Assembly: GCF_037893185.1 (NCBI RefSeq)
Contig: NZ_CP140772.1
Location: 372,001-436,000, forward strand
Length of the DNA stretch: 64,000 nt
Direction: 5' to 3'
DNA from: Chitinophaga sp. 180180018-3
GTDB taxonomy: Bacteria > Bacteroidota > Bacteroidia > Chitinophagales > Chitinophagaceae
In this document: in pieces, positions 24,799-33,780 of the stretch
Layout: each line of letters starts with the position of its first letter
How positions within the stretch are numbered: position 1 is the stretch's first letter
Notes under the pieces: model-generated
Told to the model about the DNA's origin: nothing
The model's database searches: none
Seen by the model: only the letters and a program-made list of their open reading frames with translations
Translations under genes and position numbers: made by a program

Positions 24799-26295
24799 CT
24801 ACACGTTATATTTCTTCTCGGCATACGCCAGAAAATTTCCGAATGCCAGCGGTTGACCGGTTACTTTTTTACACAGCTCGTTAGAGGTATAGAACCTGCC
24901 ATACGGATGTATATTAGTGCGTAACCATTCCAGGAGCGACTGATAGTTGCCGCTCGCTATGCTTTTATCGAGATCGGGAATTTGTTGTTGTGCAGCGGCA
25001 AAGAACTGAGCTGCATAGAAACTACCCAGGGAATAAGTGGGGAAATAGCCGAAGCTGCCATGCGACCAGTGGATATCCTGTAACACACCCTGTACGTCGT
25101 CAGGTACCGTTACGTGCAGGTATTGACGGTAGTAGTCGTTCCAGGTATGTTTCAGGTCTTTTACATCGATGCTGCCGTCGATCAGTCCCTTTTCAATTTC
25201 ATACCGGATCATGATATGGAAGTGATAGGTCAGTTCATCCGCTTCGGTACGGATGAGAGACGGTTGCACCTTGTTGATAGCCAGGTAAAAGTCGTTCAGG
25301 GAAACAGTATTCAGGTTCTCAGGAAACAGTTGCTGAAGACGGGGATAGTGATGCTGCCAGAAAGCGAGACTTCTTCCTACATTATTTTCCCATAAACGTG
25401 ATTGTGATTCATGTATACCAAGGCTGGTAGCTTCGCCGCAGGGAAGGCCGTACTGATCTGGTGGGAGGCCCTGCTCATAGAGGGCGTGGCCGCCTTCGTG
25501 AATACAACTCCAAGTCATATTGCCGAAGTCGTTTTCATCGATGCGGGTAGTTACCCTGACATCGAACGGATTGAAGCTGGTTGTAAAAGGATGTTCGGAA
25601 ACGTCTTGTCGGCCTGCCTGCATATCATAGCCCATATTTTTCAGGAGAGAAATGCCGAAGTTCCATTGCGTGTCGCGGTTGTAGAAGTGATGCAGGAATT
25701 CTTTATTCACTTCGGGCCGGGCCTCGATTTTTGCCAGCAGCGGCGACAACGCAGTCTTTACTTCGTTGAAAATTGTATCCAGCATGGAGGTGGTGGCACC
25801 TTTCTCGTATTCATTCAGGAGGGCATTGTAAGGATGCCCCTCGTAACCGAGCAGTGCAGCCTCCTGTTTCTTCAACGAAATCATTTTTGACAGTGCGGGA
25901 GCAAAAAGCGTATAGTCGTTGGCTTTACGTGCCTTTATCCAGGCATGATAGCATTCGTTGGTAACAGTCGACATTTCTGCAACGAAAGAAGCGGGATATT
26001 TTTTATTCTTTTCCACATCTTCCGCAGAAAGCTCAATATTTTTCAGTTCGGTTGGAGTCAGCTCTTTACTACCTTTGAGTGCCTGGAGCACATTATCGAG
26101 CTCAGGTGCCGTGAACAGTTCATGGGCGATCGTGCTGAGGGTGGTGATTTGCTGGCCCCTGAACCTGGCGCCCTTTTCCGGAAGATAAGTTTCCTGATCC
26201 CAGCCCAGAACAGCCAGGGCGTTCCTCACATCTGCAATTTTCTGCATCCGGGATCTGTAATCATCATATAGTTCGGTGGATTTACTTTCGGGCAT
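24799..26295 (-). CDS. M32 family metallocarboxypeptidase
   Basis: The 498-residue protein starts at ATG 26295 (MPESKSTELYDDY); the longer frame uses a TTG and is not needed. The N-terminal ALAVLGWDQETYLPEKG and the zinc motif HEGGH (His266, Glu267, His270) with a downstream glutamate in GIHESQSRLWEN are the M32 signatures. M32 enzymes are cytoplasmic carboxypeptidases with broad specificity, dimeric and metal dependent. HPYGRFYTSNEL near the C-terminus is the usual substrate-recognition region. A CAAATTTA element at 26311-26318 reads TAAATTTG on the minus strand, a good -7 box 15 bases before the start. Confidence 0.92.
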   Translation of the reverse strand: MPESKSTELYDDYRSRMQKIADVRNALAVLGWDQETYLPEKGARFRGQQITTLSTIAHELFTAPELDNVLQALKGSKELTPTELKNIELSAEDVEKNKKYPASFVAEMSTVTNECYHAWIKARKANDYTLFAPALSKMISLKKQEAALLGYEGHPYNALLNEYEKGATTSMLDTIFNEVKTALSPLLAKIEARPEVNKEFLHHFYNRDTQWNFGISLLKNMGYDMQAGRQDVSEHPFTTSFNPFDVRVTTRIDENDFGNMTWSCIHEGGHALYEQGLPPDQYGLPCGEATSLGIHESQSRLWENNVGRSLAFWQHHYPRLQQLFPENLNTVSLNDFYLAINKVQPSLIRTEADELTYHFHIMIRYEIEKGLIDGSIDVKDLKHTWNDYYRQYLHVTVPDDVQGVLQDIHWSHGSFGYFPTYSLGSFYAAQFFAAAQQQIPDLDKSIASGNYQSLLEWLRTNIHPYGRFYTSNELCKKVTGQPLAFGNFLAYAEKKYNV

Positions 26296-26310
26296 AAAAA
26301 ATTTTTTTTG

Positions 26311-26318
26311 CAAATTTA
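26311..26318 (-). promoter_or_regulatory. Bacteroidota -7 promoter box for the M32 peptidase gene
   Basis: On the minus strand this reads TAAATTTG (TAnnTTTG), 15 bases upstream of the start at 26295. Confidence 0.5.
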
Positions 26319-26343
26319 GCTGTTGCCCTTAATTTTTGCACTT

Positions 26344-27438
26344 ATGAAAGTAAAAGAGATCATACAGGTCATTGAGCAGTATGCTCCGTTACAATTCCAG
26401 GAAAGCTATGATAATGCGGGGCTTATATTTGGCCGTGCAGACCAGGAAGTAACCAACGCGCTGATTACGCTGGATGCGACAGAGGAAGTGATTGATGAGG
26501 CGATAGCCAAGGGTTGTAACCTGGTAATAGCGCATCATCCGATCGTTTTCGGCGGGCTGAAGAAGATTAATGGGAATAATTATGTGGAAAGGGTGGCGAT
26601 CAAGGCGATCAGGCATGATATAGCAGTATATGCAGCCCATACCAACCTGGATAACGTTCAGAACGGGGTATGTGCCGAAATGGCGGTCCGTCTGGGACTG
26701 GAGCAGTCCAGGGTATTGCAGCCCAAGCGCGGCCTGCTGAAGAAGTTATATACATTTGTGCCGGTGGCCGACGCAGAAAAGGTAAGATCAGCGCTGTTTG
26801 CGGCCGGTGCAGGGCATATCGGGAATTACAGTGAATGCAGCTTCAATGCGGCAGGGGAAGGCACATTTAAAGGGGGAGCAGGAACGGACCCGTATGTAGG
26901 TACCCCCGGAGAACGACATTTTGAGGGAGAAATAAAGTTGGAAGTGATTTTTCCGGTATATTTGGAAGGCAAAATTTTACAGGCGCTGCTGGGTAGCCAT
27001 CCTTATGAAGAGGTGGCCTATGATGTGATAAGCCTGGACAATGCCTGGCAGCAGGTAGGTTCGGGGCTGGTAGGGATGTTACCGGAAGAGATGGACGAGA
27101 TGCAGTTCTTACAGCATGTGAAGCAGCAGTTCAAGGCGGGTTGTGTGAAATATACGGCACTGAGAGGGCGGCCGGTGAAAAAAGTGGCCCTGTGTGGAGG
27201 GGCAGGTAGTTTCCTGCTGAAGCAGGCGATAGCAGCCGGAGCAGATGCGTATATTTCCTCAGATTTTAAATATCATGAATTTTTTGATGCTGATAATCAA
27301 TTGATTATTGCAGATATAGGACATTTTGAGAGTGAGCAGTTTACAGTGGAATTATTTTATCATATATTGACTGAAAAATTCCGTAATTTTGCGCCTCTTA
27401 AATCTACGATTAAAACAAACCCGGTAAATTATTTATAA
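26344..27438 (+). CDS. Nif3-like dinuclear metal centre protein
   Basis: The 364-residue protein uses ATG 26344 (MKVKEIIQVIEQ). The conserved metal ligands of the Nif3 / GTP cyclohydrolase I type 2 family are present: NLVIAHHPIVFGGLK, AHTNLDN and, near the C-terminus, IADIGHFESEQ. The middle region (about 125-230, including YTFVPVADAEKVRSALFAAGAGHIG) is the PII-like insertion found in longer family members. These proteins form ring-shaped hexamers; the biochemical function is not settled. Its stop is three bases from the start of the zinc-ribbon gene, a pairing conserved in many bacteria. Confidence 0.9.
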   Translation: MKVKEIIQVIEQYAPLQFQESYDNAGLIFGRADQEVTNALITLDATEEVIDEAIAKGCNLVIAHHPIVFGGLKKINGNNYVERVAIKAIRHDIAVYAAHTNLDNVQNGVCAEMAVRLGLEQSRVLQPKRGLLKKLYTFVPVADAEKVRSALFAAGAGHIGNYSECSFNAAGEGTFKGGAGTDPYVGTPGERHFEGEIKLEVIFPVYLEGKILQALLGSHPYEEVAYDVISLDNAWQQVGSGLVGMLPEEMDEMQFLQHVKQQFKAGCVKYTALRGRPVKKVALCGGAGSFLLKQAIAAGADAYISSDFKYHEFFDADNQLIIADIGHFESEQFTVELFYHILTEKFRNFAPLKSTIKTNPVNYL

Positions 27439-27441
27439 TAC

Positions 27442-28194
27442 ATGGCAACCGTAAAAGAATTCTCTGTTGAAGAAAAATTAGCATCTGTACTCAGATTGCA
27501 AAAGATTGATTCCAAACTGGATGGAATCCAGGTGTTGAAGGGGGAGTTGCCGATGGAGGTAAAAGACCTGGAAGATGAGATCGAAGGGTTAAATACACGG
27601 CAGGCTCACATTGAGAATGAGGTGAAAGGTATACAGGACTTCGTTGCCAGCAAGAAAAACGCCATTAAAGAGGCGGAAGCGCTGATCAAGAAGTACGAGA
27701 AGCAGCAGGACAATGTGAAGAATAACCGCGAGTTTGAAGCCATCACCAAAGAGGTGGAAATGCAGAACCTGGAGATCAAGCTGGCTGAGAAGCATATCAG
27801 GGACGCTAACGACGAGATTAAGGAGAAGAGCCGTGTTGTGGAAATGGCCAGAAAGGCGATAGGTGACAAAGAAGCAAACCTGAAGCATAAAAAAGGAGAA
27901 CTGGAGAAGATTATAGCGGAAACTGACAAGGAAGAAAAAGCTTACCGCAAAGAGAGTGAAGAGGCAAAAACCAAGGTAGATCCCCGTTTACTGCAGGCTT
28001 ACGAGAAAATCCGTAAGAACTACCGTAACGGTCTGGCTGTGGTAACAGTGGAGCGTGACTCCTGCGGCGGATGTTTCAATGCTATCCCTCCTCAGCGTCA
28101 GGCAGAGATCCGTCAGCACAAAAAGATCATCGTTTGTGAGCACTGCGGCCGTATCCTGGTAGATAACGACCTGGAAGCAACAGTGACTATCTGA
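27442..28194 (+). CDS. Coiled-coil zinc-ribbon protein (C4-type)
   Basis: The 250-residue protein has a long charged coiled coil (about residues 8-175, rich in Lys and Glu) and a C-terminal zinc ribbon with two CxxC pairs, CGGC and CEHC, in DSCGGCFNAIPPQ and IIVCEHCGRIL. This architecture, like Helicobacter HP0958 and chlamydial CT398, is widespread and often next to Nif3, as here (3-base spacing, one operon). Roles in flagellar RNA handling or secretion have been described for distant relatives; no flagella are expected here and the role is unknown. Confidence 0.88.
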   Translation: MATVKEFSVEEKLASVLRLQKIDSKLDGIQVLKGELPMEVKDLEDEIEGLNTRQAHIENEVKGIQDFVASKKNAIKEAEALIKKYEKQQDNVKNNREFEAITKEVEMQNLEIKLAEKHIRDANDEIKEKSRVVEMARKAIGDKEANLKHKKGELEKIIAETDKEEKAYRKESEEAKTKVDPRLLQAYEKIRKNYRNGLAVVTVERDSCGGCFNAIPPQRQAEIRQHKKIIVCEHCGRILVDNDLEATVTI

Positions 28195-28217
28195 TTCTAA
28201 ACAGATCATAAGAAATT

Positions 28218-28250
28218 AAAAGGGCGTCTTACCAGATGCCCTTTTTTATT
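28218..28250 (+). terminator. Intrinsic terminator after nif3-zinc-ribbon operon
   Basis: AAAAGGGCGTCT (28218-28229) pairs with AGATGCCCTTTT (28234-28245) with one G-U type pair, followed by a T-run. Confidence 0.88.
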
Positions 28251-28307
28251 ACCATATGTGCATAAAAAAATATACTAATGAATTTAGTTTTGATTTACTA
28301 AATATAT

Positions 28308-28315
28308 TAGTTTTG
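28308..28315 (+). promoter_or_regulatory. Bacteroidota promoter, tandem -7 box
   Basis: TAGTTTTG at 28308-28315 fits TAnnTTTG and has a TTG at 28290-28292. A second TAGTTTTG at 28285-28292 overlaps that TTG. The start codon of the downstream TPR gene is 158 bases away, so the leader is long. Confidence 0.45.
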
Positions 28316-28473
28316 TGTCCATTGCCGGTGCGCAGGTACTTTGCGTAGTAAGGCATTTATTTTGTGGCAGGGAATTGGATGCAATAACGCAACTTTAAAA
28401 AATGTGAATTGTTATTTGGGAATTGAAAGATGTTATGAGAGATTTGGCCTTTAATTCTGGAATTTTTCCCCGT

Positions 28474-29961
28474 ATGCGTATTATTTTTTCTTTGCTGTTA
28501 TTGTTGAGTATAGGTTTTAACGTTAGTGCCAGGCAGAAAGTTTATGATTTTAATACCCGCTGTGAACAGGCTTATGATGCCATCATGCAGTTGAGGCTGA
28601 ATACTGGACGGGCTTTGCTGGAGGCAGAGAAAAAGGATAATCCGGATAACCTGGTGCCTTATTTCCTTGAAAACTATGCGGATTTTTTCCCGCTCTTTTT
28701 CAATGAAGACCCTGCCGAATATTCGAAGAAAAGGGGCCTTAGGTCCTTCAGGCTTAGTAAAATGGAAGAGGGATCGCCGGATTCTCCATATTACCTGTAC
28801 ACACAAGCCGCTATTAAATTCCAGTGGGCATTGATCAAAATAAAGTTTGATGAGAAGTGGGACGCTACCTGGGAGATACGTAAGGCTTATATGATATTAA
28901 AGGAAAACCAGCGGAGGTTCCCCGATTTTGTACCCAATAACCTGTTATTGGGGGCCATGCAAACAGTTTTTGGAACCATACCGGAGGGATTCAGGTGGAT
29001 CACAAACATACTCGGGCTTAAAGGTAGTCTGAAAGATGGAATGGCCAATGTAAACAAGTTCATTGAGAGCAATGCACCGGAAGCCAGATTTTTTAGAGAG
29101 GAGTCTTACTACTACTATTGCTACCTGATGCTGTTCATCGTGAATAAGCCCGAAGAAACCTGGGAGTTCCTGCAACGTAAACAGCTCGACACAAAGAATA
29201 ACTACCTCTTTGCCTTGATGGTGGCTAACCTGGCACTTAATAATCAGAAAGCAGCGGTTGGCCTGAAGGTGCTTACGGAAAGAAATGATACCGGAGAATA
29301 TGCTGACATTCAGTATTACAACTACGTAATGGGCTTACTGAAGCTAACCCGGCTGGATACGGATGCACATGTATACCTGGAGCGGTTTGTCAATGAGTTT
29401 AAGGGTAAGTTCTATGTAAAGGAATGTCTGCAACGATTAAGCTGGTATTACTATCTGGAGGGAAACCAGGCTGCAGCTGACAAGTACAGGGCTATGATCC
29501 TTACTAAAGGAGGAGTGGAAACAGATGCCGACAAACAGGCATTAAAAGAAGCCAAGGCGGGTAAATGGCCTAACCCCTTCCTGCTGAGGGCAAGATTACT
29601 CAGTGATGGAGGATATGTCAGCAAGGCGCTTTCCCTGTTACAGACAAAGAAGGCCGCTGATTTTCCGGCAATGGAAGATAAGCTGGAATACGCCTACCGG
29701 CTGGGGCGCGTATATGACGAAAGTGGGCAGGATGATCAGGCGATTGCCATGTACGAGGTAACGATCAAGGTAGGGACTAACCGGCCGGAGTATTATGCTG
29801 CCAGAGCATCTCTGCAAATGGGCTATATTTATGAAAAAAGACATGATAAAGCAAAGGCACTGGAATGCTATCAGCGCTGTCTGAGTATGAAAGGCCATGA
29901 TTATAAGAATTCCCTTGACCAGCGTGCCAAAGCGGGCATACAGCGGGTGAACGGAACCTGA
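28474..29961 (+). CDS. Exported tetratricopeptide-repeat protein
   Basis: The 495-residue protein uses ATG 28474 (MRIIFSLLLLLSIGFNVSARQK), which gives a clean signal peptide; an ATG at 28435 would add 13 residues before it. The rest is helical, with degenerate TPR units, clearest at the C-terminus (YRLGRVYDESGQDDQAIAMYE and GYIYEKRHDKAKALECYQRC). There is no catalytic motif. Such proteins usually form scaffolds in the periplasm or outer membrane. It is followed 32 bases later by recN, likely in one transcript, but no functional link is obvious. Confidence 0.8.
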   Translation: MRIIFSLLLLLSIGFNVSARQKVYDFNTRCEQAYDAIMQLRLNTGRALLEAEKKDNPDNLVPYFLENYADFFPLFFNEDPAEYSKKRGLRSFRLSKMEEGSPDSPYYLYTQAAIKFQWALIKIKFDEKWDATWEIRKAYMILKENQRRFPDFVPNNLLLGAMQTVFGTIPEGFRWITNILGLKGSLKDGMANVNKFIESNAPEARFFREESYYYYCYLMLFIVNKPEETWEFLQRKQLDTKNNYLFALMVANLALNNQKAAVGLKVLTERNDTGEYADIQYYNYVMGLLKLTRLDTDAHVYLERFVNEFKGKFYVKECLQRLSWYYYLEGNQAAADKYRAMILTKGGVETDADKQALKEAKAGKWPNPFLLRARLLSDGGYVSKALSLLQTKKAADFPAMEDKLEYAYRLGRVYDESGQDDQAIAMYEVTIKVGTNRPEYYAARASLQMGYIYEKRHDKAKALECYQRCLSMKGHDYKNSLDQRAKAGIQRVNGT

Positions 29962-29993
29962 GCTTTTAACATCACCAAGGAATTACCTTACTT

Positions 29994-31646
29994 ATGTTAC
30001 AGCGATTAACCATTAAGAATTACGCTATTATTGATCAACTGGAGGTTGATTTTTCCGGAAACCTGAACGTAATTACCGGAGAAACCGGAGCGGGTAAATC
30101 CATCCTGCTGGGAGCCCTGTCCCTTATCCTGGGAGAACGTGCGGATCCCGGTGTTTTGTTCGATAAAACAGGTAAGTGTATCATAGAAGGTTTTTTTAAA
30201 GTAAAGAAATCCCAGGTTGCCGCCTTTTTCCAGGAACATGAACTCGACCTGGAAGATCAGCTGATCATTAGAAGGGAAATCAGCGCTACGGGCAAATCGA
30301 GAGCCTTTGTGAATGATACGCCGGTGAATATCTCGCAACTGGCGGAACTAAGCAGTTACCTGGTAGATCTTCACCAGCAGTTCGATACCCTCGCGCTGGC
30401 CAATGCGGATTTTCAGCGGGAAGTGATAGATGCACTGGTGAATAAACCCACTGAACTGCAACAGTATCACCAGGAGTTTGTTCAGTATACTCAGATACAG
30501 AAGAAATATAAGCAACTGCTGGATAGCAGAGATAACGCCAATAAAGAGCTGGACTATAACCGTTTCCTGCTGGACGAGCTGACGGAGGCTGGTTTTAGTC
30601 CCAATGAGATCGAAGAACTGGACGCGGAGCTGCAAACCCTCAGCCATGCTGAAGAAATCAGGAATACCCTGAACCGGGTTTATTTTCAGTTGAAAGAAGA
30701 TGAACAACCGATACTCCAGCAATTGAAACAGATGCAGTCATCCCTGCAATCCCTGTCTGCTTTTCATAAAGACATTCCCGGTTTGTCTGAACGCCTGTTA
30801 TCGACCTATCTGGAATTACAGGATCTGGCCGGTGAAGTGGAGCATATCAGTGATCAGGTACAATACGACCCTCAGCGGATTGAAATAGTGAATGAACGAA
30901 TGACGCTGGGATACAGGCTTTTCAAAAAACATAGCGTACAAACCACTGCGGAGCTGCTTGCCATCAAAGACGCCCTGAGCGTAAAAGTAGCTGATGTATT
31001 AAACCTGGATGGGCAACTGGCGGAACTGGAGCAGGAGCAACTACGGCTAAAAAGCGCCCTCCTCGCCGCCGCCGCGGTGATCACGGCCCGGCGCAAGGAA
31101 CAGGCCGAACCCTTCTGCAAACAGGTAAATGCATTACTGGCGCAGGTAGGGATGCCCAACGCCCGGCTGAGAGCAGACATCATAGAAGGCGAATTGAACC
31201 CGTATGGACAGGATACGATTGAATTCCTGTTTGATGCCAATAAAAGCAACCATTTTGCGCCTGTAGGGAAAGTAGCCTCCGGGGGAGAGCTGAGCCGCCT
31301 GATGCTGTGCATTAAGTCGCTGGTAGCTAAATCGGTGGCCCTTCCCACCCTTATATTCGATGAAATTGACACCGGTATCTCCGGGGAAGCCGCCCGTCAG
31401 GTAGGAATTATCCTGAAAGGATTGGCCAAATCTCATCAGATCATCTGCATCACCCACCAGCCACAGATCGCCGGGAAGGCGGATGCCCACTATTTTGTAT
31501 ATAAAAATGCCAAAGCCGACAAGGTAACAACCAGCGTACGCCTGTTGAATGATGAAGAGCGGATCAACAAGATCGCGCAGATGCTTAGTGGCGAAAAGCC
31601 CACAGCCGCCGCACTGGAAAATGCCCGGGAAATGGTAGGAAACTAG
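29994..31646 (+). CDS. recN: DNA repair protein RecN
   Basis: The 550-residue SMC-like ATPase has the N-terminal LTIKNYAIIDQLEVDF and Walker A GETGAGKS (about 30-37), long coiled coils in the middle, an ABC signature VASGGELSRLMLCIK, Walker B LIFDEIDTGISG and the H-loop ITHQPQIA. RecN is recruited to double-strand breaks and helps hold DNA ends for recombinational repair. Length is normal for the family. A terminator follows. Confidence 0.95.
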   Translation: MLQRLTIKNYAIIDQLEVDFSGNLNVITGETGAGKSILLGALSLILGERADPGVLFDKTGKCIIEGFFKVKKSQVAAFFQEHELDLEDQLIIRREISATGKSRAFVNDTPVNISQLAELSSYLVDLHQQFDTLALANADFQREVIDALVNKPTELQQYHQEFVQYTQIQKKYKQLLDSRDNANKELDYNRFLLDELTEAGFSPNEIEELDAELQTLSHAEEIRNTLNRVYFQLKEDEQPILQQLKQMQSSLQSLSAFHKDIPGLSERLLSTYLELQDLAGEVEHISDQVQYDPQRIEIVNERMTLGYRLFKKHSVQTTAELLAIKDALSVKVADVLNLDGQLAELEQEQLRLKSALLAAAAVITARRKEQAEPFCKQVNALLAQVGMPNARLRADIIEGELNPYGQDTIEFLFDANKSNHFAPVGKVASGGELSRLMLCIKSLVAKSVALPTLIFDEIDTGISGEAARQVGIILKGLAKSHQIICITHQPQIAGKADAHYFVYKNAKADKVTTSVRLLNDEERINKIAQMLSGEKPTAAALENAREMVGN

Positions 31647-31695
31647 CTACTGACCGCCGGTCGCCGGCTGCTGATAGCTGGTAGCTTTTTTTTTC
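31645..31695 (+). terminator. Terminator after recN
   Basis: AGCTAC (31645-31650) pairs with GTAGCT (31681-31686), enclosing a second hairpin GCCGG-TCG-CCGGC (31656-31668), with a nine-base T-run following. Confidence 0.75.
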
Positions 31696-31707
31696 AACTA
31701 TATCTGC

Positions 31708-31715
31708 TATTTTTG
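31708..31715 (+). promoter_or_regulatory. Bacteroidota -7 promoter box for fabI
   Basis: TATTTTTG fits TAnnTTTG and ends 21 bases before the ATG at 31737. Confidence 0.5.
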
Positions 31716-31736
31716 CCGAAATTAATTTTTGACCAA

Positions 31737-32573
31737 ATGGCTCATAACTTATTAAAAGGGAAGAAAGGTATCATCTTTGGCGCACTGGATGAAAAGTCTA
31801 TCGCCTGGAGAACAGCACTGCGTTGCGTGGAAGAAGGCGCTGAAATTGTGCTTACCAATGCTCCTATTGCCCTTCGTATGGGTGAGATCAAAAAGCTGGC
31901 AGAAACCTGCAATGCACCTGTTATTCCCGCAGATGTTACCAACATGGATGATCTGGCCAACCTGTTCACTAAATCTATGGAGCACTTTGGAGGTAAGATC
32001 GACTTCGTCCTGCATTCTGTAGCAATGGGTATGAATATTCGTAAAGGCAGAACATATACTGACCTGGATTACGATTTCAACCACAAAACCTTTGATATCT
32101 CTGCGATGTCCCTGCACCGTGTACTGCAAACAGCCTATAAGCTGGATGCCCTGAACGAATGGGCCTCAGTTATCGCATTGACCTATATCGCTTCACAGCG
32201 GGTATTCCCTGATTATGGTGAAATGGCCGATGCTAAAGCATTGCTGGAATCTATCGCCCGCAGCTTTGGTTACCACTATGGTATCCACAAGAAAGTACGC
32301 GTGAACACCATCTCTCAGTCCCCGGTTAAAACCACCGCTGGTAGCGGCGTAAAAGGATTTGATGGCTTCGTACTGTATGCCGACAAAATGAGCCCCCTGG
32401 GTAATGCTACCGCTGATGAATGTGCTAACTATGCAGTAGCGATGTTCTCTGATCTGACCAGGATGGTAACTATGCAGAACCTGTTTCACGACGGTGGTTT
32501 CTCTTACACTGGCGTATCCCAGGCTGTTGCCGACCAGATGGAAGGCCTCGCTGAGTCCGGCGAATCCAAATAA
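31737..32573 (+). CDS. fabI: Enoyl-[acyl-carrier-protein] reductase [NADH]
   Basis: The 278-residue short-chain dehydrogenase starts at ATG 31737 (MAHNLLKGKKG); the longer frame from 31713 overlaps the promoter box. The protein shows the FabI-type glycine motif KGIIFGALDEKSIAW and the catalytic YxxMxxxK arrangement with Tyr160 and Lys167 (PDYGEMADAKA). It catalyses the last step of each fatty-acid elongation cycle. Ordinary length. It would also provide the saturated acyl chains for the dialkylresorcinol pathway, though it is not linked to that locus. Confidence 0.94.
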   Translation: MAHNLLKGKKGIIFGALDEKSIAWRTALRCVEEGAEIVLTNAPIALRMGEIKKLAETCNAPVIPADVTNMDDLANLFTKSMEHFGGKIDFVLHSVAMGMNIRKGRTYTDLDYDFNHKTFDISAMSLHRVLQTAYKLDALNEWASVIALTYIASQRVFPDYGEMADAKALLESIARSFGYHYGIHKKVRVNTISQSPVKTTAGSGVKGFDGFVLYADKMSPLGNATADECANYAVAMFSDLTRMVTMQNLFHDGGFSYTGVSQAVADQMEGLAESGESK

Positions 32574-32678
32574 TTACCGGAACTTCGGAACACATCATGG
32601 ATTGAACCATTCCGGTGCTGTAAACAAATATCAGTACAGGAATAGTTCAATCCCGTTGCTGAGGACCATCAAAATAAA

Positions 32679-32710
32679 AAGCCGCTTCCTCATCAGAAGC
32701 GGCTTAAAAA
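32679..32710. terminator. Bidirectional terminator between fabI and the DUF2795 gene
   Basis: AAGCCGCTTC (32679-32688) and GAAGCGGCTT (32696-32705) pair perfectly, flanked by A- and T-runs. Confidence 0.85.
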
Positions 32711-32753
32711 TTATTTGTCATAGTTCGAATGGGAGTACTGTCTGCTAAACTGA

Positions 32754-32975
32754 TTAATACTCATCCTCATTAAAGAAGAAGTCGTCTTGCGACGGATAAT
32801 CAGACCAGATATCCTCAATCCCCTCATAAATTTCCCCCTCATCCTCCAGCTCTTGAAGGTTTTCGATTACCTCGATCGGTGCACCGGAACGAATGGCGTA
32901 GTCGATAAGTTCGTCTTTTGTAGCTGGCCATGGAGCATCCTCCAGGTATGAAGCTAATTCTAATGTCCAGTACAT
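32754..32975 (-). CDS. Small acidic DUF2795 protein
   Basis: The 73-residue protein begins MYWTLELASYLEDAPWPATK and is very acidic toward the end (DFFFNEDEY). It belongs to the DUF2795 family, conserved and highly uniform across Bacteroidota, of unknown function. There is no signal peptide or catalytic motif. It has a strong promoter of its own (33007-33036) and is monocistronic, which suggests high expression. Confidence 0.85.
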   Translation of the reverse strand: MYWTLELASYLEDAPWPATKDELIDYAIRSGAPIEVIENLQELEDEGEIYEGIEDIWSDYPSQDDFFFNEDEY

Positions 32976-33006
32976 CGTATTAAAATTTTTACTTTTTAAT
33001 TTTCCG

Positions 33007-33036
33007 CAAAAGTATTATTTAATTTGAAATAAACAA
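33007..33036 (-). promoter_or_regulatory. Full Bacteroidota promoter for the DUF2795 gene
   Basis: On the minus strand TTG (33036-33034), 19 bases, then TACTTTTG (33014-33007) match the -33 and -7 elements at consensus-like spacing. The leader to the ATG at 32975 is about 25-30 bases. Confidence 0.7.
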
Positions 33037-33075
33037 CTTTTACTATTTTATCGGTTAATTACTTTTCTTTGGGTT

Positions 33076-33744
33076 ATGCTAACCGCTCGCAATGTTACCA
33101 AAAATTATTCCAATTTACCCATTCTGAAAGGGGTAGATATCACTGTCAGCAAAGGGGAAATTGTTACTATTGTTGGCTCCTCCGGGGCAGGGAAAAGTAC
33201 ACTGCTACATATACTGGGTACACTGGATGCACCTACTACAGGTGAGATCTGGTTGAACAATGTCAATCTGACCGAACTAAAAGGCGATATCCTGGCCGAC
33301 TTCCGGAACCGCCAGATTGGCTTTATCTTTCAATTTCATCACCTGTTGCCGGAATTCACTGCTTTTGAGAATGTATGTATTCCAGGGTATATTGCTCACC
33401 GAAAGAAAAGCCAGGTAAAGGAAAAAGCCCGCTTCCTGCTGGAAACACTGGGGCTGAAAGACCGGCTCGATCACAAACCTAATGCACTGTCGGGCGGTGA
33501 GCAACAAAGAGTAGCGGTAGCCCGGGCGCTTATCAATGATCCCGCTGTGGTAATGGCCGATGAACCCACCGGTAACCTGGATTCCCGCAATGCCAGAGAA
33601 CTTCATCAGCTTTTCATGGAGCTTAGAGATAAGCTGCAGCAGACTTTCATCATCGTTACGCATAATGAGGAACTGGCGCCGCTGAGCGACAGGCAGCTGG
33701 TGATGAAAGACGGGCGTATTATACAGGGCCTGGCGGGCCAGTAA
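33076..33744 (+). CDS. ABC transporter ATP-binding protein, LolD-like
   Basis: The 222-residue ATPase has Walker A GSSGAGKST (34-42), Q-loop QFHHLLPEFTAFENV, signature LSGGEQQR, Walker B VVMADEPTGNLD and the H-loop VTHNEEL. The GNLDS signature and overall length place it in the LolD/MacB/FtsE group, which powers lipoprotein release or other mechanotransmission at the inner membrane. No permease gene is adjacent, so its partner (LolC/E-like) is encoded elsewhere. The assignment to LolD rather than a sister ATPase is a best guess. Confidence 0.85.
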   Translation: MLTARNVTKNYSNLPILKGVDITVSKGEIVTIVGSSGAGKSTLLHILGTLDAPTTGEIWLNNVNLTELKGDILADFRNRQIGFIFQFHHLLPEFTAFENVCIPGYIAHRKKSQVKEKARFLLETLGLKDRLDHKPNALSGGEQQRVAVARALINDPAVVMADEPTGNLDSRNARELHQLFMELRDKLQQTFIIVTHNEELAPLSDRQLVMKDGRIIQGLAGQ

Positions 33745-33780
33745 GATGCGTTGCTGACTGCCGGATCAAAACTGTAAACA

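Noticed and set aside
33076..33744. Complete Lol or MacAB exporter
   Set aside because: No permease or membrane-fusion gene is adjacent to the ATPase, so only a LolD-like ATPase is called.
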